A stretch of 64,000 bases of DNA from Antedon bifida. Its lineage: Eukaryota > Echinodermata > Crinoidea > Comatulida > Antedonidae. This document shows, piece after piece, positions 50,001-57,065 of this stretch. The DNA lies in NCBI GenBank assembly GCA_963402885.1, contig OY727097.1:4216001-4280000 (forward strand), read 5' to 3'. How positions within the stretch are numbered: the first letter of the stretch is position 1; each line of letters begins with the position of its first letter. The position numbers and the translations under genes were made by a program. The notes under the pieces are model-generated. The model worked only from the letters and a program-made list of their open reading frames with translations. It was not told where the DNA came from and did no database searches.

Positions 50001-53000
50001 CTTAACAGTGTCGAGTTGATAAGTATAAAAACAGACATCCTTAGAAATAATCATGAGTTTAAATGACAACACTTAGGAATTATTAAATATTTAGAAGTTA
50101 AAAGAATATCCATAGCCGATTCTGGATTTAAATTACAAATCAGTAAATTATGTTGCTTTTTTTGAGCATGTGACTGCAAATCTTGCGACCGCATCACGCG
50201 TAATGGAGAACGGTTTTGACTTACAGCATTGCAGCTGTTATCTACCGCGCTCTAATGATCACATGTGCTCGCCAGCAGTCGTATTTGATATCATTACTGC
50301 TTTACATAAAATGTTGTATGCATTTGCGGCAATTTTTCGAATTAAGGTGAAAAATGAAGATTTAGCAATACTGAACAGCTAATCAGTCACGGTGTTTTGG
50401 TTGAGTAAATTTGCGAAAGATGACACTACTGATGTTAGTCAATATAGATAAGTTAATGATTAAAAATGATTCACTGCATGAAATGCGTACAGGGTAAATG
50501 TATAGGTGCTCAAATAAACATTTTTATTTAACCGAGTTACTGAAGTTTGGATTTTATTACTAGCATAAATTTAATGTTTGTTTGAAAAAGAAATAAGATT
50601 AAAACCTAAGCTTAGAAAGCTTAGCATGTTTTGGCATTTAAAATTTTAGACTGTTCTTTCCTCAACAAAACAGTCAAATATAAGTATGTACGTACAGGAC
50701 ACATTTTTTATGGAAGATGAAACGATAAAATTTGTTAGGATTCTTAAGATTGTCTCACAGGAGTTGTTTTATTCATATACAGTATATGGTTCTTCGTGCA
50801 ACATCTATCCTAATAGTAATGCACTACAGATGTTTGAACATTCGAGACAGAGTGATAGATCATAAATGGCCTGATGGTAGGCTTAAAGATAATGACATTT
50901 ACAACATTTATCATCCTCAATTTTCTAGGCTTTAAAAAACCTCTAGGTCATCTTTAAGTTTGACATTACTTATCAGCAGCAACATAAAAATCTGAAAGCC
51001 TCCCTGGAAGGCTATTTCCTTAAGTACCTTCATAAATTATCAATTTCGTAAGATATAATATTTTATTGTTGAAATTAATGTTTAATTGTATATATATCAG
51101 AAGGATAGGCTTACAGTATAGTATTTTAAGTATTTATGGTTTAAGGAAATAGTCATGTATTCTTTTAAACAACTAAACATAACAATATTCGAAAAACAAA
51201 ACTATACTACAATAAAAATATACGTCATAATATATTACTGTATGACTAGAATTATGTCTAACAATAAAGAAACCGTTTTTTTTTTTAAAGTGAATAAAAG
51301 AAATACTGTTTTTTAAACTCAACCACTTGTTAGAGAAAAGCATCAGGAACAAAATGCAACTTGATGTTATGGAGAAATTTGATAATGCTAAGGAGAAATA
51401 TACAGAAATGTACATCAAAGGATTTTCTCTCTAACAGTCTATCTAGAGATCTCAATTATACATAAAAATGTATTTACCTGTAAGATATTATCCACATAAA
51501 ATTAAAGCATTATTAGCTGTGCATGGCTGTTTTCATCTCAATTACAATTTTAAATCCAGTAGACTGTTTGACTTGTGACAGAAGCTCAATAGCTACAGAA
51601 AGCTGTTTGCATTAATATGACTGTACCTCTCAAACATCACGGAGTGTCTATATACTTTCCAATCCTCTCCATTTAACCGACTACAAACAACAGTGAAATG
51701 ATCAGTTTCAATATAGACATTCTGTTGTTCTGGCATAGTCGAGAAAGCTAATGATGCTTACACAGACCATTCAATTGGAGCTACGCAGGCAGAAACGAAA
51801 GGTAGTTCTAACTGAAAAGGTGTAAGTTAGAACAGTATACATCACTCGATCAATTTCTACAACAATGGAAGGGTAACTAGCGAGGCAATACATGAAAGCA
51901 AGCGAAATCAATTACCAGTCGATTGAACAAAATCTATTCAATCCAGTCGGAATTATCTCGCATATTGTATTTGCATTAAAAAATCAGTATAGCCGTGTAA
52001 TGGGTCGGAGATCAATTATAGACCGATAACCGAAAGTTACACAAATGCTACGATGATCATGGCTTCTTTATTCTTCAAAAATAAATCATAAGTGATATCA
52101 TTTGGTTCTAAAGTTGGCCCTTAATACAGGTTAAATTTTAATTTTCTTTCAATGCAGAAGTGAGCAATAATATATAACATTATAATTCTATTAAATCACT
52201 CAACGTTATCTAAGATAGAAATTATGACTAAATATTTTCTTTTGAGTACATGCTCAAGACAATCATGTTAAGAACGATTGAAGTGTGTTTATTGGTAATT
52301 TCTTTCTAATTATATTCTTATTGGTATAAATTGTTTTCTAAATGTTGTCCTTCAATTTGGTAAATCTTACGGCCACTTGTTTCCGGTTTACTAAACTAGC
52401 GTCAAAACTAAAAGGAACAAATAACCAAATCCCTTAAGGGGGATTAAATTAAATCAATTGAATTTAATCAACATAATTCAAGGAGCCCAATTAAATTTCT
52501 GTCATGGAGAGTGAAAACAAATCTAAATAGATGACTGACAAGTTACTAATTATTATTGGTAGTTGTTAATTGGTATGTCTGCTTTGACCATTTTAATAGC
52601 TTTGATATTTATTGATAGATAGAAATTAGAGAGAAGTCTTGGAGAAATTGAGATGTAGCGCCCTCCCTAAATAATTTCCAACATTTCCCTCTTACCTTGC
52701 TTATCCAGATATTAGTGAACTTTAGTTTTGGGACATAGACAAACATAGTTTCTATAATGAACGGTGAATATTGGGCTTATACACATATTAATATTTTGTA
52801 TTACCGAAAATAAAACTTTATTCACAAATTATTAGGGAAGGGGGTAGATGAGTAATGTACTGACTAGACATAAAAGATTTGAAATGTTCACATAAAGTGA
52901 CATAAGCAATTCTACAATGTATTGTAACTAAAATACTAAGAGTTTTGCATGACACTGAAAAGAAAAGCAATACAAAGCTAAAGTTTTTCTATGCTGAAGT

Positions 53001-55557
53001 TGGAATCATGTTTCATAAAAAATGGGTCAAATTTGTTTATCGGTTATTGAAGTGGAATGTAAATCTCATGTATCCTAATTGATTATGAATCTCTAATGAA
53101 TAAATACCATGTTTTCTTTGGGGCATACACACTCTTAAAAAGAATTTGCAAACAGATTATTTAGGGTGAATAAATACCTGACCAAATTCAAACACACATG
53201 AGTTTCTAGTTTCTCATTGCGACCAAACCGTCTCACCAACGCCATTCATAAAAAATCCAGCCTCAGGTTAATTGTCTAGAACGATATTATTTTGAAATAG
53301 TTGTCCAGGACCATGAATAAATTATCTCATCGTTGACTTGGTCCATTTCCTCGTTGGAAAAACATTCTTTTAAGCAAAGTGTTAAAGCAAGAAATCGTAA
53401 ACATTTTCAACCGATGCGAAACACCGGTGAAAAGTATCGCCTCCTCATTTCAGAATAACTAATGAAACAGAAGAAGTAATGGATATGTTTGCAGCATTCG
53501 CAAATAACAAGTAACCACATCTGGGTTGTCTTCAATCGAGTCGTTGTTCAATGTTGTTTCTCAAAACAACGTCACAAGAGCGGTTGTAGTGTTTGAAGTG
53601 TCGATTTTCTAAAGTGTGTGTTTCCGAATCGAGGATAAAATAACAGATATATAAGACAAATATACTAAGGCACCATTATTCTGTTATTATTTCATCTATT
53701 GCAAATTTCCTAAACGAGAGAAATTTTCTAAAGTTCTCTAATGAATTATTTAAAACTAAATATCGATATGTCAGATTTCTGCAGAGCTTGAAATCAAAAT
53801 AATAATCAGTTGTGTCTTGTGAAAATAGGACGAATGTTTACAATATTTTTTTGTTTAACGTACAAGATTTTATGCCTCGTAACAAGACCATAAACTTACA
53901 GATATGAAAAAAATGTAAAAAATACGTCTGTTTTCAATTATAAAAGTTTGTTGGCTGATAAAAGTTATAAATAATTCTGACTACTGACAACTAAAGACAA
54001 GAAAATATCTGTCACTCAATAAAATAGTTTGATGAGTAAAAATATTTGACATGCTAATATCACAACCACAGACCAATATATAATATATATAGACAATATG
54101 TCAGTTATAATCAATTTTCAGTTATTAGTATAGTAATACAGTATATGAATCTGTAGTATTGAACTGAATATTAAAGTTACATTTCAAGAAATGTTGACAA
54201 TTATAATTAAAATAGATTGTCAAATTTACTGTTGTTGTTTTATTAGGATCATGTGTTTATGAAAGTTTGATGAATTTTAAATATTTTTATCAATGATAAA
54301 CATTTTTTTATAAAACTTTACTTTTAGATTCTATAACTACAACAGGTTGAAACAATATTAATTAGATTTTTGATAAATGTCATTTCAGTTTTCAGTTTAA
54401 AAATAATAGTATAAAAGAACATGTCGTTAAACTAATGATTCTTCATCTAATGATAAGGGTGATAACTTTGTTATCAATGTTTGACAGTAGGTCGCAATTT
54501 CATAATTTGTTTGAACCTGACCTTACAAAAGGGTAAAATTGGCCATCAATTTGATAATTAAATTTGTAATTTTCACACTCCCGACATTTGGTACTTCTCA
54601 TACATGTGTACACAATGTCACTTCTGGTCTTGAATAAAAACAAAAAAGAAAGCTCAAGTCATAATTATTGTGCAAAAAATTCTAAAATTCAATTTTAACA
54701 TTTTGACTAGCAGAGGTTATGCACTGATGTTACACGTGTAAATGGCGCACTATTAGTGTAATTCACACAACAGAAACAAGTGTCACATGTGCGGCTGTCA
54801 TTCATAATTTCACAAATTGAAAATATGCAAGTTATAGATAATTTTCTATTTATGAAATAATTTTTCAACACACCCATGAGAACAAAAAGAGAAGAATTGT
54901 ATTTTTTTATTGACAGAATATCAGAATGAATCATAATTTTGAAGGGTAAAATAAAAACATTCCCACAATGTTAAACACTACAGTATATACATTGAATGTC
55001 TCTCTAATAGGGTACTTGAATACTTCAGTAGAATGTAGTGTTAAAACATATTTCACAATTTGTATTAGACAGAGGAAGTAAAACTGGTCCGCTCTCTCCT
55101 TTTGAAATTCAGATTTGTGTATATATGCAATTATCAGCATGACGTTCAGTTCGCCCAGGCAAATGACCTTAAACTAAAGCTCTGTCTATCTAACTTTATG
55201 TGACAAAATAATGTGGTATGCCCATATATGGACATGATGATGGCATATCACTACCATATTTGGCCACCTCACACTTTTTATGTTAAACTGGTTTGATAAG
55301 TGTAAACAGAGCTTAGGCTAAACAAATGGCTGCATACCTGTATTTGTGTCTGTTTCCTCTGTAGGGCTAAGTGTATTCAAACCACCCAGAACTTCTTTTT
55401 CATAAGCTTTGAGTGTTTCATTAGAACTATACCCTGGAACTAGATAATCTTCTCCTATTTCGTGTTCCAAGGAAGAATTACTACATCGCGATCGAGCTAA
55501 ACGCTCTCTTCGATGTCGTCTCACAGTGCGTTTAGACTTTGAGGCTCTAGCTGCCAT
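13293..55557 (-). CDS. teneurin, complete coding region in 28 exons
   Basis: This is a type II transmembrane adhesion receptor. In animals, teneurins act in neuronal and tissue boundary recognition, partnering with latrophilins and other teneurins. The exon lengths sum to 8475 nt with every phase compatible, giving 2824 residues (vertebrate teneurins are about 2700-2800). Order: intracellular domain 1-377, with the YSSNETLKAYE motif near 44-54, a basic stretch and a PPPP site; membrane helix about 378-397; furin-type RSRR about 514-517; EGF repeats 594-900; Cys-rich/TTR-like region to about 1110; NHL propeller to about 1640; YD shell to about 2530 with Rhs core RDYDPRIGRWTTPD; Tox-GHH/TCAP-like C-terminus to 2824. 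The start is the ATG at 55555-55557, with an in-frame TGA nine bases upstream of it. I do not assign a paralogue symbol, since invertebrates usually have one or two teneurins. Confidence 0.95.
14128..14252 (-). CDS. teneurin exon 27
   Basis: The acceptor is atattcacag and the donor is aaa|gttagt. It runs from phase 1 to phase 0 and covers residues 2535-2576. SWLPVLGFNIQTLMP corresponds to the SWLVMFGFQLSNIIP segment after the vertebrate YD shell. Confidence 0.88.
14436..16044 (-). CDS. teneurin exon 26: YD shell, Rhs core
   Basis: This is the largest exon (1609 nt, residues 1999-2534). The acceptor is gttttttttag and the donor is cttg|gtgagt. It is filled with Tyr-Asp repeats of the YDxxGR type (LGYDNRGF, LYDTHGRVANRS, YQYDGLGRR, YSYDRNGNM). 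It ends with GGLYDPETHLVHINKRDY and IGRWTTPD, the Rhs-associated core shared with bacterial Rhs/YD toxins. These strands form the beta-barrel that encloses the C-terminus. Confidence 0.95.
16172..16480 (-). CDS. teneurin exon 25: YD shell
   Basis: The acceptor is tggttttttttag and the donor is aat|gtacgt. It is phase 0 at both ends (residues 1896-1998). It encodes VNGDNVLTFEYN, SNGLLPVNVSYDNRGR and WQFAYDKDGN. Confidence 0.92.
16663..16910 (-). CDS. teneurin exon 24: YD shell
   Basis: The acceptor is atttacaacag and the donor is aga|gtaagt. It runs from phase 1 to phase 0 (residues 1813-1895). It ends HRLEWRFYGRRGGRQGRRK and IIIVGRRLR. The basic run is longer than the vertebrate [22 protein letters not shown]. 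Confidence 0.9.
17366..17541 (-). CDS. teneurin exon 23: YD shell
   Basis: The acceptor is tttttcttcatag and the donor is aaag|gtttgt. It runs from phase 2 to phase 1 (residues 1754-1812). It encodes NYDEFGHLMSTVTPTGYSS, equivalent to YDHEGRLTNVTRPTG. Confidence 0.9.
17807..18857 (-). CDS. teneurin exon 22: NHL propeller and start of YD shell
   Basis: The exon has 1051 nt (residues 1404-1754). The acceptor is tcttttccaccag and the donor is caa|gtaagt. It carries several NHL blades (GISVANDGTVYFIDGNIIR, LDNSLYVVDDDVVLRIT, LSDGTLVIADQGNLRIRSV) and the Cys cluster CDCMQDTCDCF, which matches the vertebrate CDCKNDVNCNC. The first YD strands follow (VLFNFTYTSKRLL). Confidence 0.94.
19299..19537 (-). 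CDS. teneurin exon 21: NHL repeat
   Basis: The acceptor is gttatctttctcag and the donor is aaag|gtatgt. It runs from phase 2 to phase 1 (residues 1324-1403). It encodes NPTYKYYLATSPLDGDVYIS, EVVAGTGTLCLPVD and CGDDGPADEAKLISPKG. Confidence 0.93.
19609..19752. mobile_element. MITE-C copy 2 (rearranged), teneurin intron
   Basis: The right part (accatatttgggcacatcac ... caaactagtttgagctttaa, 19609-19663) is followed directly by the left part of the family (gtctacactatcaaacttta ... cactactatatttgg, 19664-19752). So it is two fragments in tail-to-head order, or one circularly permuted copy. Confidence 0.7.
19792..20041 (-). CDS. teneurin exon 20: NHL repeat
   Basis: The acceptor is attactttctttcag and the donor is ttaag|gtatga. 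It runs from phase 1 to phase 2 (residues 1241-1324). It encodes INTIMGNGKLRSLPCSQC, APVALAADSRGNIYVGD and YNFIRKID. Confidence 0.94.
20214..20354 (-). CDS. teneurin exon 19
   Basis: The acceptor is ttttcttacag and the donor is caag|gtatgc. It is phase 1 at both ends (residues 1194-1240). It encodes VSVGYEFQGCKEILWDKK and GYDLNYSGLAGWNL, parallel to VSVGFEYETCPSLILWEKR and NLGGWSL. Confidence 0.9.
20513..20777 (-). CDS. teneurin exon 18
   Basis: The acceptor is catttctgacag and the donor is atag|gtgtgt. It runs from phase 0 to phase 1 (residues 1106-1193). It encodes ISLDYLSSNA and YTFSWDRTDAYGQKVYG, equivalent to the vertebrate YTFIWDKTDAYGQRVYG. Confidence 0.94.
20930..21209 (-). CDS. teneurin exon 17: TTR-like region
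   Basis: The acceptor is tatattttattag and the donor is aag|gtgaat. It runs from phase 2 to phase 0 (residues 1012-1105). It encodes FDMLVVGGGSIKLQFTREPF and VPYGDFIYVDNIAM, equivalent to [20 protein letters not shown]. Confidence 0.92.
21387..21541. mobile_element. MITE-C copy 3 (inverted arms), teneurin intron
   Basis: It runs from aaagctctgtctacactata through tttgacaaaaaagtgtgatg and a repeated cccaaatatggtagtgatat to tgtccatatatggacacatc and gtcacataaagttggatagt. A 21-bp internal segment is duplicated. The orientation of the long arms is opposite to copy 4. Confidence 0.8.
21590..21725. repeat. two dispersed-repeat fragments
   Basis: cctctattaaggggaccaaa (21609-21628) belongs to the family also seen near 41700, 49050, 56290 and 59140. 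It is followed by gtagcgctttggtccttttt and aaaagcgctttataaatata, a SINE-tail-like string with paired gcgctt motifs. Confidence 0.5.
21743..21862 (-). CDS. teneurin exon 16: TTR-like region
   Basis: The acceptor is aattttcttttag and the donor is gagt|gtaagt. It is phase 2 at both ends (residues 972-1012). It encodes SVVRGMVMTEDGSPLVGV, equivalent to LIRGQVVTTDGTPLVGV, the carboxypeptidase-regulatory-like fold. Confidence 0.93.
21863..23235 (-). other. teneurin intron, no gene
   Basis: AT-rich intron. It holds one tandem duplication (22905-23190). I see nothing else that can be supported. Confidence 0.7.
22905..23190. repeat. 161-bp tandem duplication
   Basis: ttggaccaatgatacataa followed by (a)cc(a/g)tgctata begins at 22910 and again at 23071. 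Both copies end in gtaatgagattta (23041-23053 and 23177-23189). The interiors are diverged, so the duplication is old. Confidence 0.8.
23236..23437 (-). CDS. teneurin exon 15: Cys-rich region
   Basis: The acceptor is ttgtaatttttcag and the donor is cgaaa|gtatgt. It runs from phase 1 to phase 2 (residues 905-972). It encodes RDCEDPDCCMRAVCSTDS and SRSFYDRMKFL, matching VDCLDPDCCLQSAC and KSFYDRIKLL. Confidence 0.94.
24051..24395 (-). CDS. teneurin exon 14: last three EGF repeats
   Basis: The acceptor is cttttaaatag and the donor is ggag|gtaatt. It is phase 1 at both ends (residues 790-904). It has three complete six-cysteine EGF units: YCEIDSECGDNGEC..., LCMANCGDHGTC... and GCPSMCNGNGLC... 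The last matches the final teneurin EGF. They are followed by DCEDSVDNDG. None has the Tyr-for-Cys change that leaves a free cysteine. Confidence 0.94.
25020..25307 (-). CDS. teneurin exon 13: EGF repeat plus long Cys-free linker
   Basis: The acceptor is ctccgcttacaaag and the donor is aaag|gtaaag. It is phase 1 at both ends (residues 694-789). EGF 4 (DCMEHTCSGNGICQNTICSC ... YKC) occupies residues 695-723. About 67 hydrophilic residues without cysteine follow (NSIVSHNGKMTN, RADTRRVTEHGSGSRAH). Vertebrate teneurins have the second free-cysteine EGF next to this point. The exon can be skipped in frame. Confidence 0.9.
26455..26525 (+). repeat. tRNA-like SINE fragment
   Basis: ccttagcttaatggtaatcc resembles a pol III A box, and ggttaatatatccc downstream is a weak B-box-like string. 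It shares TAGCTT-TGGTAA with the minus-strand element at 45520-45612. Confidence 0.3.
26845..27039 (-). CDS. teneurin exon 12: EGF repeats 2 and 3
   Basis: The acceptor is acaattcgtttcag and the donor is gaag|gtacat. It is phase 1 at both ends (residues 629-693). EGF 2 reads CPTLCSTHGQYHDGVC, with Tyr (about residue 641) where EGF repeats have the third Cys. This leaves an unpaired cysteine, the known dimerisation feature of teneurin EGF 2. EGF 3 (CLDPDCSGNGRC...) is complete. Confidence 0.94.
27669..27773 (-). CDS. teneurin exon 11: EGF repeat 1
   Basis: The acceptor is acgttattag and the donor is aaag|gtgggt. It is phase 1 at both ends (residues 594-628). It is one six-cysteine EGF unit (CLNDCSGNGQCVDGQCKC ... 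DC). It is too short in open frame to stand out alone; I found it by its splice sites. Confidence 0.9.
28021..28503 (-). CDS. teneurin exon 10: juxtamembrane ectodomain with furin-type site
   Basis: The acceptor is tttaattttcag and the donor is aaag|gttaac (weak). It is phase 1 at both ends (residues 433-593). It encodes QIPLGAHVKRTV, FLAVYGRRGGPPTH and YDFVEVHSG, then PQDRSRRHA with a furin consensus RSRR near 514-517. It ends SFVQYMEQGSWYIGIFNDGK. It parallels the vertebrate IPLGAH to YNDGK segment, including the cleavage position. Confidence 0.93.
28785..28889 (-). CDS. teneurin exon 9
   Basis: The acceptor is ggttctttacag and the donor is cctg|gtgaga. It is phase 1 at both ends (residues 398-432). 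It encodes the start of the ectodomain after the helix (VKLFQQETHPVISVGTK), with little conservation expected here. Confidence 0.8.
28890..30414 (-). other. teneurin intron, no gene
   Basis: AT-rich intron of about 1.5 kb. I see no exon, RNA or repeat that can be supported. Confidence 0.6.
30415..30650 (-). CDS. teneurin exon 8: transmembrane helix
   Basis: The acceptor is tttccattcacag and the donor is acag|gtaaag. It runs from phase 2 to phase 1 (residues 319-397). A basic stretch (KYRRIKSKYSC) and CSWKC precede MALVLLIMVCALITALICL, the single membrane helix. Vertebrate teneurins have YCSWKCAAL at the same point. Type II orientation follows from the family. Confidence 0.94.
30651..33235 (-). 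other. teneurin intron, no gene
   Basis: AT-rich intron with one short tandem repeat (31588-31658). I see no other supported feature. Confidence 0.6.
31588..31658. repeat. 26-bp unit tandem repeat, 2-3 copies
   Basis: ggagaatattttcatgagtt plus aaa occurs at 31588-31610 and 31614-31636 exactly. A diverged third copy, gagagaatatttagtgagtt, is at 31639-31658. Confidence 0.85.
33236..33371 (-). CDS. teneurin exon 7: intracellular domain
   Basis: The acceptor is ctttcgtttgcag and the donor is caag|gtatgt. It runs from phase 1 to phase 2 (residues 274-319). The segment is rich in Pro and Asn (NLNYPQPGPNPMFNSNNSL). The intracellular domain of teneurins is poorly conserved, so assignment rests on splice signals, frame and position. 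Confidence 0.8.
33891..34053. mobile_element. inverted-repeat element with GGGGCGGATCCA ends
   Basis: The left end tcaggggcggatccaagg pairs with the right end ttttggatttgcccccga, with about four mismatches over 18 bp. It is 163 bp long in a teneurin intron. A relative may lie at 59221-59394 and a fragment at 7590-7690. Confidence 0.55.
34249..34497 (-). CDS. teneurin exon 6: intracellular domain
   Basis: The acceptor is cgatatactacag and the donor is caag|gtggga. It is phase 1 at both ends, 249 nt (residues 191-273). Ser-rich sequence (RSASSLISSGRSAPGTLS, RSSHSTISSTEAAH) suggests phosphorylation, which is inference. It can be skipped in frame. Confidence 0.8.
34498..36292 (-). other. teneurin intron, no gene
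   Basis: AT-rich intron. It contains the three-copy repeat at 35185-35440. I see nothing else that can be supported. Confidence 0.6.
35185..35440. repeat. ~110-bp tandem repeat with palindromic TTACTGCAGTAA
   Basis: Three units start with agttactgca at 35185, 35303 and 35406. Each contains ttactgcagtaa, a 12-bp palindrome, once. Similar ctactgcagtaactgcaatt occurs near 42707. Confidence 0.75.
36293..36401 (-). CDS. teneurin exon 5: intracellular domain
   Basis: The acceptor is ttctttatttag and the donor is aggag|gtatgt. It runs from phase 0 to phase 1 (residues 155-190). SGRSSGSSLTLTETEMEDG resembles the vertebrate [20 protein letters not shown] block. Confidence 0.88.
36766..36809. repeat. 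exact 22-bp tandem duplication
   Basis: taatttgaaccaaactggac preceded by at is present twice without mismatch, at 36766-36787 and 36788-36809. Confidence 0.95.
39895..40062. mobile_element. MITE-C copy 4 (best full copy)
   Basis: It runs from aaagctttgtctacactatc, aaactttatgtgacaaaaaa and tgtgatgtgcccatacatgg to the right arm accatatttgggcacatcgc, actttttgtcaaactagttt, ending gtgtaggcagagc. The arms pair over most of their length, giving an imperfect hairpin. There is no coding capacity. Confidence 0.85.
40797..40905. mobile_element. MITE-C copy 5 (right end truncated)
   Basis: It runs from aaagctctgtctacactatc, aaactttatgtgacaacaaa and tgtgatgtgcccaaatatat to atatcgctactatatttggg. It is preceded by TTAA. 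The right terminus is absent. Confidence 0.75.
41700..41845. repeat. dispersed repeat, CCCCTTAATAG-type
   Basis: ccataataggggtgtcccct, ttccccttaatagcagtgtc and aatgaagggttctactctat alternate. The same words occur in fragments near 21609, 49050, 56290 and 59140. I recall this kind of string from marine-invertebrate repeats. Confidence 0.5.
42332..42407 (-). CDS. teneurin exon 4: intracellular domain, acceptor uncertain
   Basis: The donor aag|gtaatt is clear and phase 0. With acceptor cggagcaag the exon has 76 nt, entering in phase 2, which fits the 20-nt exon upstream. It encodes THVGHELGFIRNLIQSGFTD and DPDSK. A second acceptor (acacgag, exon 42332-42388) would enter in phase 0 and fit skipping of the microexon. 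Both acceptors have weak pyrimidine tracts. Confidence 0.65.
43142..43161 (-). CDS. candidate 20-nt teneurin microexon
   Basis: The acceptor tatatgtttcag and a consensus donor gtaagt flank atatctttggaattcatgga. Entering in phase 0 and leaving in phase 2, it makes the phases of exons 2 and 4 compatible and restores an exact multiple of three over the whole gene. It adds ISLEFM plus a split codon. Confidence 0.5.
43457..43602 (-). CDS. teneurin exon 2: intracellular domain with poly-proline site
   Basis: The acceptor is tcaattttacag and the donor is aaa|gtaatt. It runs from phase 1 to phase 0 (residues 74-122). It encodes SERNPRPPPP-like NPRPPPPDLTPDQLL, a likely SH3-binding site. Vertebrate teneurins also carry proline-rich SH3 ligands in this domain. 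Confidence 0.82.
44599..44622 (+). repeat. poly-G tract
   Basis: A run of 24 bases that is all G except one T and one A, unusual in such AT-rich DNA. It could form a G-quadruplex on the plus strand. Confidence 0.9.
45520..45612 (-). repeat. tRNA-derived SINE-like element
   Basis: On the minus strand tagcttggtggtaaacatgc resembles an A box, and ggatccaatcc, about 32 nt downstream, resembles a B box (GGTTCRAATCC). The intervening cttgccttccaatc looks like an anticodon arm. Flanks do not pair into a full acceptor stem, so a SINE head or decayed tRNA is more likely than a functional tRNA. Confidence 0.4.
46518..46557. repeat. exact 19-bp tandem duplication
   Basis: ctattggagttacattgtg occurs at 46518-46536 and 46539-46557. 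Confidence 0.9.
55175..55315. mobile_element. MITE-C copy 6, immediately 3' of teneurin exon 1
   Basis: It runs from aaagctctgtctatctaact, tgacaaaataatgtggtatg and cccatatatggacatgatga to tatcactaccatatttggcc, ending gtttgataagtgtaaacaga gc. It lies 23 bp from the first coding exon's donor. Confidence 0.85.
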
Positions 55558-55600
55558 CAAGCGACTTCAGAACGCAACTTGGAATTCGCTGCCACAGTTA
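55338..55600 (-). CDS. teneurin exon 1: start of coding, intracellular N-terminus
   Basis: Coding starts at the ATG at 55555-55557; 55558-55600 is 5' UTR with an in-frame TGA nine bases upstream of the ATG. A plausible acceptor (tgttttgtgttgtag) bounds the exon at 55600, so there is probably a further upstream non-coding exon. The donor is acag|gtatgc (phase 1). It encodes a basic stretch (KSKRTVRRHRRERLARSR), possibly a nuclear-localisation signal, then PGYSSNETLKAYEKE, matching the vertebrate YSSSETLKAYD. The released intracellular domain is known to enter nuclei in other species. Confidence 0.9.
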
Positions 55601-56284
55601 CTACAACACAAAACAAAATCATCGAAATTTATGGATTTAAACTGTAAAATACTACAATTCTTGTGTTTTATTAACACATTTGATAAATGAAGACTCTAGG
55701 CAATATACTATATTATCCAAGTTAATTGTAACAAATTTCTTTGGAACATGTAAATGTTGCAGGCTATCTAATAATTTCAATCTCCCAGGTATTTGTTATA
55801 TAGTATTCTTTAATTAGAACAAAACTGCATAATAATATCTTGGAAACAAACCAAACAATATACAGTATACTAGCATTGCATTGGAATAACAAAAATAAAC
55901 AACAAAATATAATTGTACAGTATTAGTAAATGTTAACTGTACATGAACATTTTTAACAAGCCATATCAATACAATTTCAAACTTACAAATCTTTGTAAAC
56001 TTTCCTAATATACAGTAGTTCTGACATCAAACAACATACAAAATTCAATTCCAAGTATTGTTAGGATTTTAAAGGAAAATCCATTCAAACAAAATTGACG
56101 TTCCACGCGTAATCATCATATGTTTAAAAGAAAATTATTATTTAGCAAATATTTAGTTTGAACTGCTTGAGAGATTTTGACAATTGTCTTTTGTTAGTAT
56201 CGTGTGCCAGAATTCTTTAATCTATTCAATAGTCTAAAAATGGATATTAATCATTTATTACCAATAATATATAATACTGTAAAG

Positions 56285-56350
56285 GCATAACTTCGAGACC
56301 CAATAAAGTGTTCCCGTAATAAGGTGTAGGTGTTCCCTGAATAGAAATTG
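56285..56350. repeat. fragment of the CCCCTTAATAG-type dispersed repeat
   Basis: acttcgagacccaataaagt, gttcccgtaataaggtgtag and gtgttccctgaatagaaatt follow the order seen at 41700-41845. Confidence 0.4.
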
Positions 56351-57065
56351 GGTTGGCCGTGTTGTCAAAACATATATTTCTTTTTGTTTATTTCACAATA
56401 AGGAGGGGTTAATACACAGTACTGTATAAGGCCATTATAGTAAATACCCAGTATCTTTCAATAATAGTAATTTTTGTCTAAAAATCACTATGTTTTTATT
56501 TAATCCAAATATGATGCTGATTATTTATCCAAAATAAAAATTTAAAATAAACTAGAGTACAATAAAATAATTAGTGCTTTATATTAATCAAAATGCATTA
56601 TATTTTTTAAAATAATTTAGACAGATCAGGTATGCTTACAATAAATTTAATAGTTAATAAAATAACATATTAATTCCAAAAAAATTACAGCTGTAACAAC
56701 GAGATGAAATTAAATATCAAGAAGAATTAATTTAGACTAGCTAGTATTACATTTTTTAATTTAAGCCAATGTTAAAATAAATTTAAACTTAAAAGTGGCA
56801 TTGAAAAATATACTGTCAGGATCGTTTAAAAGGAGAAAACCCCCTACGGGTGATGTCACACAACAAGATGGATGAGGATTTACTGAAAAGAGTTAATTTT
56901 ACTATTTGGGTAGTCACTAAATGCCTTCAGCAAATACTGCCACCAAATACAAAATCACAATACTATAGATACTGACTCATACAAGCAAGCAACAAAAGAT
57001 ACAATTGACAACAATAAAGAGATCGGGACGACACGTCTAGACCACAAAAAGACAATTTAACTTAC

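Larger units (their letters stand above)
43603..55337 (-). other. 11.7-kb first coding intron of teneurin
   Basis: Long AT-rich intron. It holds a poly-G tract (44599-44622), a tRNA-like element (45520-45612), a short duplication (46518-46557), a dispersed-repeat fragment (49050-49080), MITE-C copy 6 and three juxtaposed acceptor/donor pairs (45090, 47344, 51477). Several open frames of 60-90 codons have no protein-like features. I see no gene. Confidence 0.6.
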
